Origin: Spirosoma lacussanchae
GTDB lineage: Bacteria > Bacteroidota > Bacteroidia > Cytophagales > Spirosomataceae
Direction: 5' to 3'
Length of the DNA: 64,000 nucleotides
Assembly: GCF_005870035.1 (NCBI RefSeq)
Contig: NZ_SWJG01000007.1
Location: forward strand, 124,001-188,000
The position numbers and the translations under genes were made by a program. The notes beneath the pieces were generated by a model. It ran no database searches. It saw nothing but the letters and a program-made list of their open reading frames with translations, and was not told the DNA's origin. This document shows, piece by piece, positions 25,702 to 33,964 of this stretch; the first letter of the stretch is position 1, and the number at the start of each line of letters is the position of its first letter.

Positions 25702-26952
25702 TCAGCTAAGTTTACGGAAAATGACGATGGCGTTATGACCACCAAATCCAAACGCGTTACTCATCACCGTGGTCAACGGGCGAGCCTGAGCGGTCAGGGG
25801 CGTCAGATTAAAGCGTGAATCAATTTCCTCATCAACATTGACCAGGTTAATGGTTGGCGGTACGAGCTGGTGCTCGAGCGCCTTGATGCTGGCAATAGCC
25901 TCTACAGCCCCCGCGGCTCCGAGCAGGTGGCCCGTCATCGACTTGGTAGAGCTGATGTTCATCTGGAACGAATGATCACCGAATAGCTGGTAAATCGCTT
26001 TCAGCTCCTGCGGGTCGCCGATGGGCGTTGAGGTACCGTGGGTATTGATGTAATCGATTTCGCCGGGCTGAATGCCGGCATCGTTCAAGGCATCCTGCAT
26101 GGCCAGGTAAGCACCCAGTCCCTCGGGGTGAGGAGCGGTGATGTGGTACGCATCGGACGACATTCCACCGCCAATCAGCTCGGCGTAGATGTGAGCACCC
26201 CGGGCCTGCGCATGGTCGAGGTCTTCCAGAATCAGCGATCCGGCGCCTTCGCCCAGAACAAATCCGTCGCGTTCCTTGTCGTAGGGGCGCGACGCACCCT
26301 GGGGGTCGCTGTTGCGTTCGGAGAGGGCTCGGTTGGCGTTGAAACCGCCGATACCCGCCCGGGTTACGGCCGCTTCGGACCCACCCACTACGCACATGTT
26401 CAGTCGGCCAAGCCGGATGTAGTTGAAGGCGTCGATGATGGCGTTGTTAGTCGATGCGCAGGCCGACACCGTTACGTAGTTCGTACCCCGGAATCCGTAG
26501 CGCATCGAGATCTGGCCCGACGCACTGTCGGCAATCATGCGCACGATGAAGAACGGATTGATGCGGGGGGTGCCGTCGCCTTTGGCGTAGTCGATCATCT
26601 CGTCTTCGAACGAGCGAAGCCCGCCGATACCCGACCCCCAGATGACACCGACCTTGTTGCGGTCGATGGTTTCGAGGTCGATGTTGGCGTCTTTAACGGC
26701 TTCGTCGGTCGCAATCAGCGCGTAATGCGTAAACGCATCCATCTTTCGGGCTTCCTGACGCGGAATATACTGGGTTACGTCAACGCCCTTCAATTCGCAG
26801 GCAAACTGCGTACGAAACTTGCTGGCATCAAATTTAGTAATGGGACCGGCCCCGCTCACGCCAGCGGCCAGATTATTCCAGTAAGTGGATACATCGTTGC
26901 CAATCGGTGTCAATGCACCGAGGCCGGTCACTACTACTCGTCTGAGTGTCAT
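25702..26952 (-). CDS. fabF: 3-oxoacyl-[acyl-carrier-protein] synthase II
   Basis: Condenses malonyl-ACP with acyl-ACP in fatty-acid elongation. The 416 residues hold the thiolase-fold active site: nucleophile Cys165 in VSACAST and the two histidines in YINTHGTSTPIGD and SMTGHLLGAAGAVEAI. GFGGHNAIVIFRK at the C-terminus completes the family pattern. It lies between acpP (upstream, 226 bp gap) and rnc (3 bp downstream), all on the minus strand. Confidence 0.97.
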   Translation of the reverse strand: MTLRRVVVTGLGALTPIGNDVSTYWNNLAAGVSGAGPITKFDASKFRTQFACELKGVDVTQYIPRQEARKMDAFTHYALIATDEAVKDANIDLETIDRNKVGVIWGSGIGGLRSFEDEMIDYAKGDGTPRINPFFIVRMIADSASGQISMRYGFRGTNYVTVSACASTNNAIIDAFNYIRLGRLNMCVVGGSEAAVTRAGIGGFNANRALSERNSDPQGASRPYDKERDGFVLGEGAGSLILEDLDHAQARGAHIYAELIGGGMSSDAYHITAPHPEGLGAYLAMQDALNDAGIQPGEIDYINTHGTSTPIGDPQELKAIYQLFGDHSFQMNISSTKSMTGHLLGAAGAVEAIASIKALEHQLVPPTINLVNVDEEIDSRFNLTPLTAQARPLTTVMSNAFGFGGHNAIVIFRKLS

Positions 26953-27178
26953 ACAGAATTACTGCGTAATGAGAAAAGAAGGTATGCCGCAGGGGTCGAC
27001 TTCGGCGCGGGCTGTCGACAGATCAGGCCAGCGCCGAGGTTTTCCAGAATCGGCCCTTAAATAAACTCCTTCGGTATCGGACTGAACGAACCGGTACCGA
27101 GCTGAATCCATCTGTCAGCGGAGCTGGCAAAAAGCAGACGGAATTCATACAGCAGGAGTAATGCCGTTCCTCCGAAGC

Positions 27179-27427
27179 TTACTTGCCAGCTTGTCCGGCG
27201 TTTTTCTCCAGGAAGTCAATAGCCTGGCCTACCGTCAGGATCTTTTCTGCTTCGTCGTCAGGAATCGACTGGTTGAATTCCTTCTCAAATTCCATGATCA
27301 GTTCGACCGTATCGAGCGAATCGGCACCCAGGTCGTTCGTGAAGCTTGCCTCCGGCGTTACCTCCGACTCTTCAACGCCTAATTTCTCAACAATAATGCT
27401 TTTTACTTTTTGTGCAATTTCTGACAT
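27179..27427 (-). CDS. acpP: Acyl carrier protein
   Basis: The 82-residue carrier of growing acyl chains. The phosphopantetheine Ser lies in the DSL motif of [12 protein letters not shown] (about residue 38). Length, acidity and four-helix pattern fit. The ATG at 27427 (MSEIAQKVK) is the family start; an open extension upstream overlaps the promoter. It is first gene of the acpP-fabF-rnc cluster. Confidence 0.97.
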   Translation of the reverse strand: MSEIAQKVKSIIVEKLGVEESEVTPEASFTNDLGADSLDTVELIMEFEKEFNQSIPDDEAEKILTVGQAIDFLEKNAGQAGK

Positions 27428-27459
27428 TTTAGTAGCCCGTTGGGAGTTAAAAAACTGCG

Positions 27460-27490
27460 CAAAGAAACGGATTAACCTTTGTATTGTCAA
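27460..27490 (-). promoter_or_regulatory. Predicted promoter of acpP
   Basis: On the minus strand, TTG (27490-27488) and TTTCTTTG (27467-27460) are spaced by 20 bp. This is one mismatch from the Bacteroidota TTG-N19/20-TAnnTTTG promoter. Transcription would start about 25 nt before the acpP ATG. Confidence 0.5.
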
Positions 27491-27701
27491 ACTATTTTTT
27501 GCCCCTATGCTCAGGTCTGGTGTTTTAAAATATATTTATAAATGATTGATAAACAGAAGTTTTTGCTAGCGAAGCCTGGGTTTTGTTCATCATCTGGGGG
27601 AGGGTAGGCCATTAGTTTGGTAGGGTATTTATGGTGTTTTACCCCTCCGGTGTCTCCCCGAACGAGTCGGTTGGTTCGTCGGCTATTCCGAACAATCTCG
27701 G

Positions 27702-27709
27702 TATATTTG
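27702..27709 (+). promoter_or_regulatory. Possible -7 element of kdsA
   Basis: TATATTTG matches TAnnTTTG exactly, 21 bp upstream of the kdsA ATG, which would give a very short leader. A convincing TTG box at the right spacing is not present. Confidence 0.4.
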
Positions 27710-27730
27710 ACCTCCTTATCAGTACAAGCT

Positions 27731-28582
27731 ATGTCTCAGAAAATTGTGCGCGTCGGCGATATCGACTGTGGGTCGGACGAGTTGTTCCTCATCTCGGGCC
27801 CCTGTGTGATCGAAGACGAAAAAATCATGATGAGCGTTGCCGAGCAACTCCGCGAGATTGCCGAACGACTCCATATCAAGGTCATCTACAAGTCGTCGTT
27901 CCAGAAGGATAACCGCTCTGACCTGACCTATTATTCCGGACCGGGCCTCGACAAGGGTATTGCCATTCTGGCTAAGGTGAAAGAGCAGTTTGGCTTCCCC
28001 ATTCTGACCGATATTCACTACCCCGATCAGGCTGCGGCTGCGGCCGAAGTAGTCGACGTACTGCAGATTCCGGCCTATCTGTGTATGCAGAGCATGCTGG
28101 TGGTAGCGGCTGCCCAGACGGGGCGGGTCGTGAATCTCAAACACGGCCAGTTTCTGGCGCCCGAGAACATGAAACACCCGGTCAAGAAGATCGAAGACTC
28201 AGGTAACGACCAGATCATTCTGACCGAGCGGGGCTATACCTTCGGCTATAACGACCTGGTGGTCGATCCGCGCAGCTTCTACCACATGGGCCGCACCAAC
28301 TACCCGGTTGTATTCGACGTAACCCACGCCATCCGGAAGTACGGTATTCCGTCGAAAGATGTGAAAGGCGGAGCGCGTGAGTACCTGCCCGTACTGGCCC
28401 GTGCGGGTGTAGCTGCGGGGGTCGACGGGCTGTTCATCGAAACCCACACCTGCCCTTCCGAAGCCCTCTGCGACGCGGCCAGCCAGCTGGATATCCGCTA
28501 CCTGGAAGAGTTCATGAAGCCGCTGCTGGAGTTGCACGCCGTTGAAGTGAAGTACCGCAATACCCTGCCCCAGCTGGCCTAG
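27731..28582 (+). CDS. kdsA: 3-deoxy-8-phosphooctulonate synthase
   Basis: Condenses arabinose 5-phosphate with phosphoenolpyruvate to Kdo-8-phosphate, the precursor of the inner-core sugar of LPS. The 283-residue DAHP-synthase-fold enzyme shows ISGPCVIEDE, YKSSFQKDNRSD, TDIHYPDQ, LQIPAYLCMQ, VNLKHGQFLAPENM and DVTHAIRKYG, all family blocks. The ATG at 27731 gives the usual length. A terminator separates it from the next gene, a KdsC-like phosphatase, which would catalyse the following step. Confidence 0.96.
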   Translation: MSQKIVRVGDIDCGSDELFLISGPCVIEDEKIMMSVAEQLREIAERLHIKVIYKSSFQKDNRSDLTYYSGPGLDKGIAILAKVKEQFGFPILTDIHYPDQAAAAAEVVDVLQIPAYLCMQSMLVVAAAQTGRVVNLKHGQFLAPENMKHPVKKIEDSGNDQIILTERGYTFGYNDLVVDPRSFYHMGRTNYPVVFDVTHAIRKYGIPSKDVKGGAREYLPVLARAGVAAGVDGLFIETHTCPSEALCDAASQLDIRYLEEFMKPLLELHAVEVKYRNTLPQLA

Positions 28583-28604
28583 CCAATCGGGTTCTGCTTT
28601 CCTT

Positions 28605-28639
28605 GAAGCCAACGCTGCCTGTGCAGGTTGGCTTCTTTT
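28605..28639 (+). terminator. Terminator or attenuator between kdsA and the KdsC-like gene
   Basis: A 9 bp stem (28605-28613 with 28627-28635), with extra pairing in the loop, followed by TTTTCT. It lies 14 bp before the next ATG, so it may reduce read-through rather than stop it fully. Confidence 0.7.
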
Positions 28640-28653
28640 CTATAATCTGTTCC

Positions 28654-29376
28654 ATGAATGTACATCAGGAGATAGAGTCGCTGTTTACGAATCTGGGTGG
28701 CCGGTTCGTTACCCCCGTCGATACACTGGCCGGGAAGGTGAGCCGCGTGCGGGCCATTGTCTTCGACTGGGACGGGGTGTTCAACGACGGCACCAAAACG
28801 GGTTCGGGCAGCAGTCCCTTCAGCGAGGTCGACTCGATGGGCACCAACCTGCTGCGGTTCGGCTTATGGCTGCACCAGGGCGAGCAGCTGCCCGTAGCGG
28901 CCGTCATTACCGGCGTTACCAACATCATGGCCGATAAGCTGGTCGGGCGCGAGCATTTCGATGCCTGCTACTCGCAGGCGAAGCATAAGGTCGATGTGCT
29001 GACTCATTTGCTGGATCGGCATGGCCTGCAACCTCATGAAGTGGCGTTTTTCTTCGACGACGCGCTCGATCTGTCGGTGGCGCAGGTGGCCGGGGTTCGG
29101 ATCATGATTCACCGCACGGCCAACCCGCTCCTGACCAGTTACGTAATCAATAACAACCTGGCCGATTACCTGACGGGGCATACCGGCGGGCAGTTTGCGG
29201 TGCGGGAGGGCTGTGAGCTGCTGCTGGGGCTGTTGGGTCAGTTTGAGCCGGTCATGCTCGAGCGGTTGCGCTACCGGCCCGTATACGACCGCTACTACGC
29301 CCAGCGCCAGCAGATCGAATCGGCCTACTGGACGGTTAGTCTGGACGGGACAATTACGGCCCAGGAACCGGGCTGA
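28654..29376 (+). CDS. KdsC-like HAD phosphatase
   Basis: A 240-residue HAD-superfamily protein related to Kdo-8-phosphate phosphatase, which follows KdsA in Kdo synthesis. The nucleophile motif is FDWDGVFNDG (Asp38, Asp40). VAAVITGVTN carries the second motif (Thr), and AFFFDDALDLSVAQVAGV the acidic motif; this has Phe-Asp-Asp where KdsC has Gly-Asp-Asp. The end (ADYLTGHTGGQFAVREGCELLLG) is the KdsC tail. It is about 60 residues longer than standard KdsC, with extra N- and C-terminal parts and an insertion after motif I. The pairing with kdsA supports the role; the altered lengths leave room for a different substrate. Confidence 0.75.
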   Translation: MNVHQEIESLFTNLGGRFVTPVDTLAGKVSRVRAIVFDWDGVFNDGTKTGSGSSPFSEVDSMGTNLLRFGLWLHQGEQLPVAAVITGVTNIMADKLVGREHFDACYSQAKHKVDVLTHLLDRHGLQPHEVAFFFDDALDLSVAQVAGVRIMIHRTANPLLTSYVINNNLADYLTGHTGGQFAVREGCELLLGLLGQFEPVMLERLRYRPVYDRYYAQRQQIESAYWTVSLDGTITAQEPG

Positions 29377-29378
29377 CC

Positions 29379-30236
29379 TTAACTGCCGAGACTGCCGATC
29401 GTTTCGCAGACGTAGGTTGGGATGATGCCTGTGGCCAGGATGCGAAGCTCGGCTTCGTGGGGGGCGGTGTTGCCCGTCAGTACCAGCGCCGTATCGAGAC
29501 CAAACTTGTTGCCGCCCAGAATGTCGGAGCGGAGCGTATCGCCCACCATCAGAATGTTTCGTTTGCTGATGCCCGGCATGCGCTCCTGTACGCGTTCGTA
29601 GGCAAACATGAACAGCTGCGCATCGGGTTTGCCGAAACGGATAAACTGCTTCCCCACAATGGACTCCAGCATGTCGGCAATGCTGCCGATGGCGATGGCC
29701 AGCCGGTTTTTCGAGACCGGGTAAGTCGCGTCGGTATTGGCCACGATAACCGGAATGTTGCGTCGGCGGAGCAGGTTGACGGCTTTGTTGATGTCGGTAT
29801 TCCAGTCGAACCCTTCGTCGTCGAGCAATACGAGTGCGTTCACTTCGCTGATATTTTCGAGGGTTAGCTCGCTGATGGAGAGCGTATGCAGATCGGCCGA
29901 TTCGAGATAGTGGGCCGAGTTTTGCGTACCGAGGTAGGCCACGGTGCCGTGATCGACCTTGAGCTGCAGATACTCGCGGGCCAGCATACCCGACGAGATA
30001 ATCATATCGGGGTCGATGTCGGTCAGACCCAGCCGCCAGTAGGATTCGGCCAGCTGCTGAGGACTGCGTGAGGCATCGTTGGTCAGAATATAAACGGCTT
30101 TCTGCTGCTCGCGCAGGTAGGAAAACGTTTCGACAACCCCCGGAATCAAGCCCTTATAATTTTTAAGAACGCCGAATGCATCGAAGAAAAAAACCTGGTA
30201 CTGGTCGGCGAGAGAAGCGAAGGGCTCTAGTGTCAT
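29379..30236 (-). CDS. NagD-like HAD hydrolase (class IIA)
   Basis: A 285-residue class IIA HAD protein. Its motif I is FFFDAFGVLKN: the nucleophile Asp19 is present but the usual general acid two residues later is Phe21. The motif II loop is YILTNDASRS. The cap domain (about 85-185) is typical for NagD-like proteins, and RFGKPDAQLF and ILMVGDTLRSDILGGNKFGLDTALVLTGNT give the Lys and acidic motifs III and IV. Sugar-phosphate or nucleotide phosphatase activity is possible, but the lost acid makes it uncertain. It converges on the KdsC-like gene, with stop codons 2 bp apart. Confidence 0.85.
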   Translation of the reverse strand: MTLEPFASLADQYQVFFFDAFGVLKNYKGLIPGVVETFSYLREQQKAVYILTNDASRSPQQLAESYWRLGLTDIDPDMIISSGMLAREYLQLKVDHGTVAYLGTQNSAHYLESADLHTLSISELTLENISEVNALVLLDDEGFDWNTDINKAVNLLRRRNIPVIVANTDATYPVSKNRLAIAIGSIADMLESIVGKQFIRFGKPDAQLFMFAYERVQERMPGISKRNILMVGDTLRSDILGGNKFGLDTALVLTGNTAPHEAELRILATGIIPTYVCETIGSLGS

Positions 30237-30308
30237 AAGTAAAGGGTAAGTCGTCAGAACGTATAACCGGTTATTCGGCGCGTGGGTTTCCGGCCGGTGT
30301 AAACCGGA

Positions 30309-30950
30309 TTAGTGACTGCTTTGGGCCAGAACCGGATCCGGGCTCTGGGTAACGCCCGGCGGGGTGAGCGTAATGACCTCGTTGAGCAGACCCGTTCGCA
30401 GGTTGAACACCCAGCCGTGGAGACTCGGTATCTGGTGAGACGCCCACATAGTCCGGACGCTGGTGGTATCGGCCAGGTGCAGGATCTGCTCCTGGACATT
30501 GAGTTCCACCATGCGATCGAAGCGAGCCTGGCCATCGGGAATCTGATTGAGCTCGGCCTGGTGTTTGGCCTGTGCCCGGCTGATGTTGCTGAGCCAGTTG
30601 TCAATAAGCCCCAGTTTTTTGCCCGCCATAGCCGCCTTCACGCCACCGCATTCGTAATGGCCGCAGACAATCACGTGCTGCACCTGTAACACCTCAACGG
30701 CATACTGCACCACGCTCAGCACGTTCAGGTCGTCAGGCACAACCAGGTTGGCGATGTTACGATGAACGAACATCTCGCCGGGGTCGGTGCCGGTGATTTC
30801 GTTGGCTGGTACGCGGCTGTCTGAGCAGCCGATCCAGAGGAAGTTTGGCTTCTGATCGGCAGCCAGGTCGCTGAAGTAGGTCGTATCCAGCTCCAGTTTA
30901 TCCTGAACCCAGGCTTTGTTGTAGAGCAAAAGCTTTTCAGACGGCTGCAT
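30309..30950 (-). CDS. can: Beta-class carbonic anhydrase
   Basis: Interconverts CO2 and bicarbonate. The 213 residues carry the beta-class zinc ligands Cys42, His98 and Cys101, with the Asp44-Arg46 dyad in CSDSR, and the conserved HRNIANLV and GHYECGGVK stretches. It has no signal peptide, so it is cytoplasmic. Its start overlaps the end of the SulP transporter gene by 14 bp, so the two are probably co-translated and form a bicarbonate supply unit (inference). Confidence 0.95.
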   Translation of the reverse strand: MQPSEKLLLYNKAWVQDKLELDTTYFSDLAADQKPNFLWIGCSDSRVPANEITGTDPGEMFVHRNIANLVVPDDLNVLSVVQYAVEVLQVQHVIVCGHYECGGVKAAMAGKKLGLIDNWLSNISRAQAKHQAELNQIPDGQARFDRMVELNVQEQILHLADTTSVRTMWASHQIPSLHGWVFNLRTGLLNEVITLTPPGVTQSPDPVLAQSSH

Positions 30951-32529
30951 AAGTCGGTGCGTTTTTTTTGCGCTGCGTTACCTCGCGGAGTTCGTAGTTG
31001 ATCCCCTGCCGTTGCGCGGTTTTGGCGTAATCGGTCAGCAAGGTATAAATATCGTGGTCAATAAAGCCAGCGTGCCGACCATCGATCAGTACCGAATCGC
31101 CGGGTTTCAGCGATCGGAGGAGTTCTTTCAGCGCAGGTTTGCTCAGGAAATACACATCTTTCTGAAATTTTACCAGCACGTTATGTCCATCGCGGATGAC
31201 CCGAAACGGCGACTGCGAGTTGGTATACAGCACAAACAGATACCCTACCGCCAGCCCGATCAGCAGCCCGAAGAGGAGGTCGATAAAGATGATACTCAGC
31301 ACGGTAACGATAAACGGCACAAACTGGCTCCTGCCTTCCCGGTAGATGGCCGAGAAGACCGCGGGACCGGCCAGCTTGTAACCCACAACGATCAGCAGCG
31401 CGGCAATGCAGGCCAGCGGAATATGGTTGAGAACGGAACCCGCCAGCAATACTGCCAGCAGCAGCAGCCCCCCCTGCAGGATGGTCGACAGTCGCGACTG
31501 GCTGCCGCTGAACACGTTGGTCGAGGTTCGGACTACAACGGAGGTTACCGGCAACCCCCCTGCCAGACCTGACAGAATATTGCCGATGCCCTGCGCCACG
31601 AGCTCCTGGCTGGGCGATGATACGCGATTCAGCGGGTCGAGCCGGTCAGAAGCTTCTAGGTTGATGAGCGTTTCGAGGCTGGCTACTGCCGCAATGGTAG
31701 CAGCAATGCCGTATACCCGCAGGTCGGTCAGGATGCTGAAGTCCGGAAAGTCGAGGATCGAACTCCAGCCGTTCTGAGCCGATAAAACCGGCAGGCGAAC
31801 CATGTGCTCGTTGGAGTCGCCCAGATAAAAATCGGGGAGGTAATGCCGGAAAAATTGGTTCAGCGATACGCCGATCAAGACCATAAGCATAGCTGCCGGG
31901 AGCAGCCGAAACAGTTTCCGGCCCTGCCCAGCCAGTCTGTCCCAGACCAGCAGAAACCCGATCGACACCAGGCTGATGATCAAAGCGCCCGGACTGGCCG
32001 TCAGCAAAGCCTGGTAAATTTCGGTGAACGTATTTTCGTGGTCGGCCAGCTGGCTGAACTCGAACTCGCCTTCGTAGTCACTATCCCGCCCCAGCGCGTG
32101 TGGAATCTGTTTCAGCACAATAACCAGACCGATACCGACCAGCATTCCTTTGATGACCGAATCGGGAAAGAAACTGCTGAGCCGGCCCGCCTTGAGAAAC
32201 CCCATCACCACCTGCATGATGCCGGCCAGGATCACTGCCACCAGAAACACTTCGTACGAACCCAGACTGCTGATGGATTCGGTTACGATAACGGCCAGGC
32301 CAGCGGCCGGTCCGCTGACGCTTATTTCGGAACCCGACAAAAAACCAACGATGATGCCGCCGATGATGCCGGCAACGAGCCCCCCAAACAGCGGAGCCCC
32401 CGACGCCAGCGCAATACCCAGGCAGAGGGGCAGGCCAGCCAGAAAAACCGACAGAGCCGCCGTGAGGTCGTTGGGGAGATAGGACCTCCTGTATTGCCGG
32501 AAGGAATGAAGAGTTGTAGAAAACAACAT
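30937..32529 (-). CDS. SulP family inorganic anion transporter
   Basis: A 530-residue transporter of the SLC26/SulP family with about 12 membrane segments. Family patterns seen: LTAALSVFLAGLPLCLGIALASGAPLFGGLVAGIIGG (N-terminal), SGSEISVSGPAAGLAVIV, LETLINLEASDRLDPLNR and NILSGLAGGLPVTSVVVRTSTNVFSGSQSR. The C-terminal cytoplasmic part is a short STAS domain (VLVKFQKDVYFLSKPALKELLRSL). SulP proteins carry sulfate, bicarbonate or other anions. The overlapping downstream carbonic anhydrase gene favours bicarbonate, as in the known SulP-carbonic anhydrase fusions and pairs; there is no assimilatory sulfate gene nearby. Confidence 0.92.
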   Translation of the reverse strand: MLFSTTLHSFRQYRRSYLPNDLTAALSVFLAGLPLCLGIALASGAPLFGGLVAGIIGGIIVGFLSGSEISVSGPAAGLAVIVTESISSLGSYEVFLVAVILAGIMQVVMGFLKAGRLSSFFPDSVIKGMLVGIGLVIVLKQIPHALGRDSDYEGEFEFSQLADHENTFTEIYQALLTASPGALIISLVSIGFLLVWDRLAGQGRKLFRLLPAAMLMVLIGVSLNQFFRHYLPDFYLGDSNEHMVRLPVLSAQNGWSSILDFPDFSILTDLRVYGIAATIAAVASLETLINLEASDRLDPLNRVSSPSQELVAQGIGNILSGLAGGLPVTSVVVRTSTNVFSGSQSRLSTILQGGLLLLAVLLAGSVLNHIPLACIAALLIVVGYKLAGPAVFSAIYREGRSQFVPFIVTVLSIIFIDLLFGLLIGLAVGYLFVLYTNSQSPFRVIRDGHNVLVKFQKDVYFLSKPALKELLRSLKPGDSVLIDGRHAGFIDHDIYTLLTDYAKTAQRQGINYELREVTQRKKNAPTYAAV

Positions 32530-32662
32530 AGGTTAAGGAGGAGAGTTACGGGAAACGAAAGAACGATACTACGCAAAAGTACACCGACTTGGTTTATAAT
32601 TTCCATCGCAACCAGCTAAAGGTCAGTCAACTAGTTTCTGGTTGTTGACGGGAGCACAAACG

Positions 32663-32697
32663 CCATCCAGCGCCCTGACAATCCGGGCGCTGGATGG
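32663..32697 (-). terminator. Hairpin after the SCO1-like gene
   Basis: A 13 bp perfect stem (32663-32675 with 32685-32697) with a 9 nt loop. It lies 31 bp beyond the last stop codon of the sigma-factor operon and before the SulP gene. On the minus strand a weak T-rich GTTTG follows. Confidence 0.75.
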
Positions 32698-32727
32698 GAC
32701 GCTGAGGCAAGTAAAAGGCCGGGTGGG

Positions 32728-33399
32728 TTAGGGGAGTAGCGCCCGGATGTCGGCGATGAGTTTATCGATGTCGAGCGGCTGGGTGCCGTTATACACCCCC
32801 CGAATCCGGCGCTGCTGGTCAACCAGGATGATGTGTTCGGTATGCAGAAACTCGGTCGAGTCGCGGGTGAACCCGATGGCTTCTTCGGCGAAATACGACT
32901 GACGGGCCAGGTCATAGATGGCCCCCCGGCTACCCGTCAGCAGATGCCACTTGCTGTCCAGTACCCCTTTCTGGTCGGCGTACCGGCGCAGCCGGGGTAC
33001 CGAGTCGAGCCAGGGCGTAACGCTGAACGATAGGAGCTTAACGCGGGGCTCGTGCCGAAAGGTGTCCTGAACGGTTTTCAGCAGGTTCGTCATCCGGGGG
33101 CAGATGCTGGGGCAGGATGTAAAGAAAAAGTTGGCGACATGAATCCGGTCGGCTACGGCAGCCTGCGTAACTACCTGCCCGGTCTGGTCGCGAAATGAAA
33201 AGTTGGCAATGCGGTGGGTAATGGTTTTGTCGACCTCGGCGGGGTCGGTCAGCCAGACGGGCGTAAACGTAGGAGTGTTGTAATACGGCACAGCCGCCGA
33301 ACGGTCGTTGCCGGCCTTCGGCTGGCAGGCGAGCAGGCAGGCGTATAGCCCCAGCAGTCCGCTAATGCGTAACGGTAATTGAATCCCAGACATTGACAC
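32728..33399 (-). CDS. SCO1/SenC-type copper chaperone lipoprotein
   Basis: A 223-residue thioredoxin-fold protein. The signal has a lipobox, CLLAC (Cys25). The copper-binding CxxxC is TSCPSICP (Cys96, Cys100), and the conserved His is in LHTEHIILVD (about 186-189), all three ligands being present. SCO proteins deliver copper to the CuA site of cytochrome oxidase or serve as periplasmic thiol oxidoreductases. It is the last gene of the operon starting with the ECF sigma gene and overlaps the preceding gene by 38 bp. No cytochrome oxidase gene is near. Confidence 0.9.
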   Translation of the reverse strand: MSMSGIQLPLRISGLLGLYACLLACQPKAGNDRSAAVPYYNTPTFTPVWLTDPAEVDKTITHRIANFSFRDQTGQVVTQAAVADRIHVANFFFTSCPSICPRMTNLLKTVQDTFRHEPRVKLLSFSVTPWLDSVPRLRRYADQKGVLDSKWHLLTGSRGAIYDLARQSYFAEEAIGFTRDSTEFLHTEHIILVDQQRRIRGVYNGTQPLDIDKLIADIRALLP

Positions 33400-33964
33400 A
33401 GTTTTTAACCCCCGTAAATCCGTAGGTGCGTCCGTTTCGAACGGCGTAATTGGCTTTCAGGCTACCGTCGGCAAACCATTGTTGCTGGTGACCGGATTCC
33501 TGACCGTTCTGGTAGTTGCCGTCGCGTGCGGGCTGGCCGTTCGGGTACCATTCTTTTCGGTTGCCCTCGTACACATCGTTCCGGAAGTGATACACGAACG
33601 CGGGTTTGCCGGACTCGAACCAGCCCCGCTGCGTCCCTTCCTGCCAACCGTTCCGAAACCGGCGACTCTCTTTCAGCCGGTGGTTGGGATACCAGAACCG
33701 GTGTTCGCCCTCGGCTTTTCCGTCGACGTAGGCGCCCACGAAGAGTGTATCATTAGCCGGGCCGAGTTCGTACTGCCAGCCGCTGAAGGGTTTGCCCGAG
33801 AGCCACAGCCGCCCGCTGCGCCGTTGCCAGCCCGCCTGGCTGGCGGGCTGGTAAACCGATGGTATCGCAACGGCTGGTTGTTCAGGCTGCGGCTGGCAAC
33901 CGGCTCCTAACAGCCCGAACAGTAGCCAGAGGACCTTACTGCGTAACGGTGCCTGCTTTGCCAT
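33362..33964 (-). CDS. MORN-repeat lipoprotein (YwqK-like)
   Basis: A 200-residue predicted lipoprotein (lipobox GAGC, about residue 23). Residues ~60-190 contain MORN-variant repeats with the GxWxxxGxxxGxxxxWYxNGxxxxxxxYxNG rhythm: GKAEGEHRFWYPNHRLKES, GTQRGWFESGKPAFVYHF, GNRKEWYPNGQPARDGNY and GHQQQWFADGSLKANY. Such proteins are often annotated as YwqK-family antitoxins, but nothing here supports a toxin partner. The start at 33964 overlaps the YHYH gene by 29 bp, and the end overlaps the SCO1-like gene by 38 bp. A role as a surface or periplasmic binding module is inference. Confidence 0.8.
   Translation of the reverse strand: MAKQAPLRSKVLWLLFGLLGAGCQPQPEQPAVAIPSVYQPASQAGWQRRSGRLWLSGKPFSGWQYELGPANDTLFVGAYVDGKAEGEHRFWYPNHRLKESRRFRNGWQEGTQRGWFESGKPAFVYHFRNDVYEGNRKEWYPNGQPARDGNYQNGQESGHQQQWFADGSLKANYAVRNGRTYGFTGVKNCVNVWDSITVTH

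Noticed and set aside
27428-27730. Riboswitch upstream of kdsA or acpP
   Set aside because: The leaders implied by the promoter boxes are too short and no conserved aptamer was recognised.
33362-33964. A YwqK toxin-antitoxin system
   Set aside because: Only the repeat type matches; the protein is a lipoprotein in a sigma-factor operon and there is no toxin gene.
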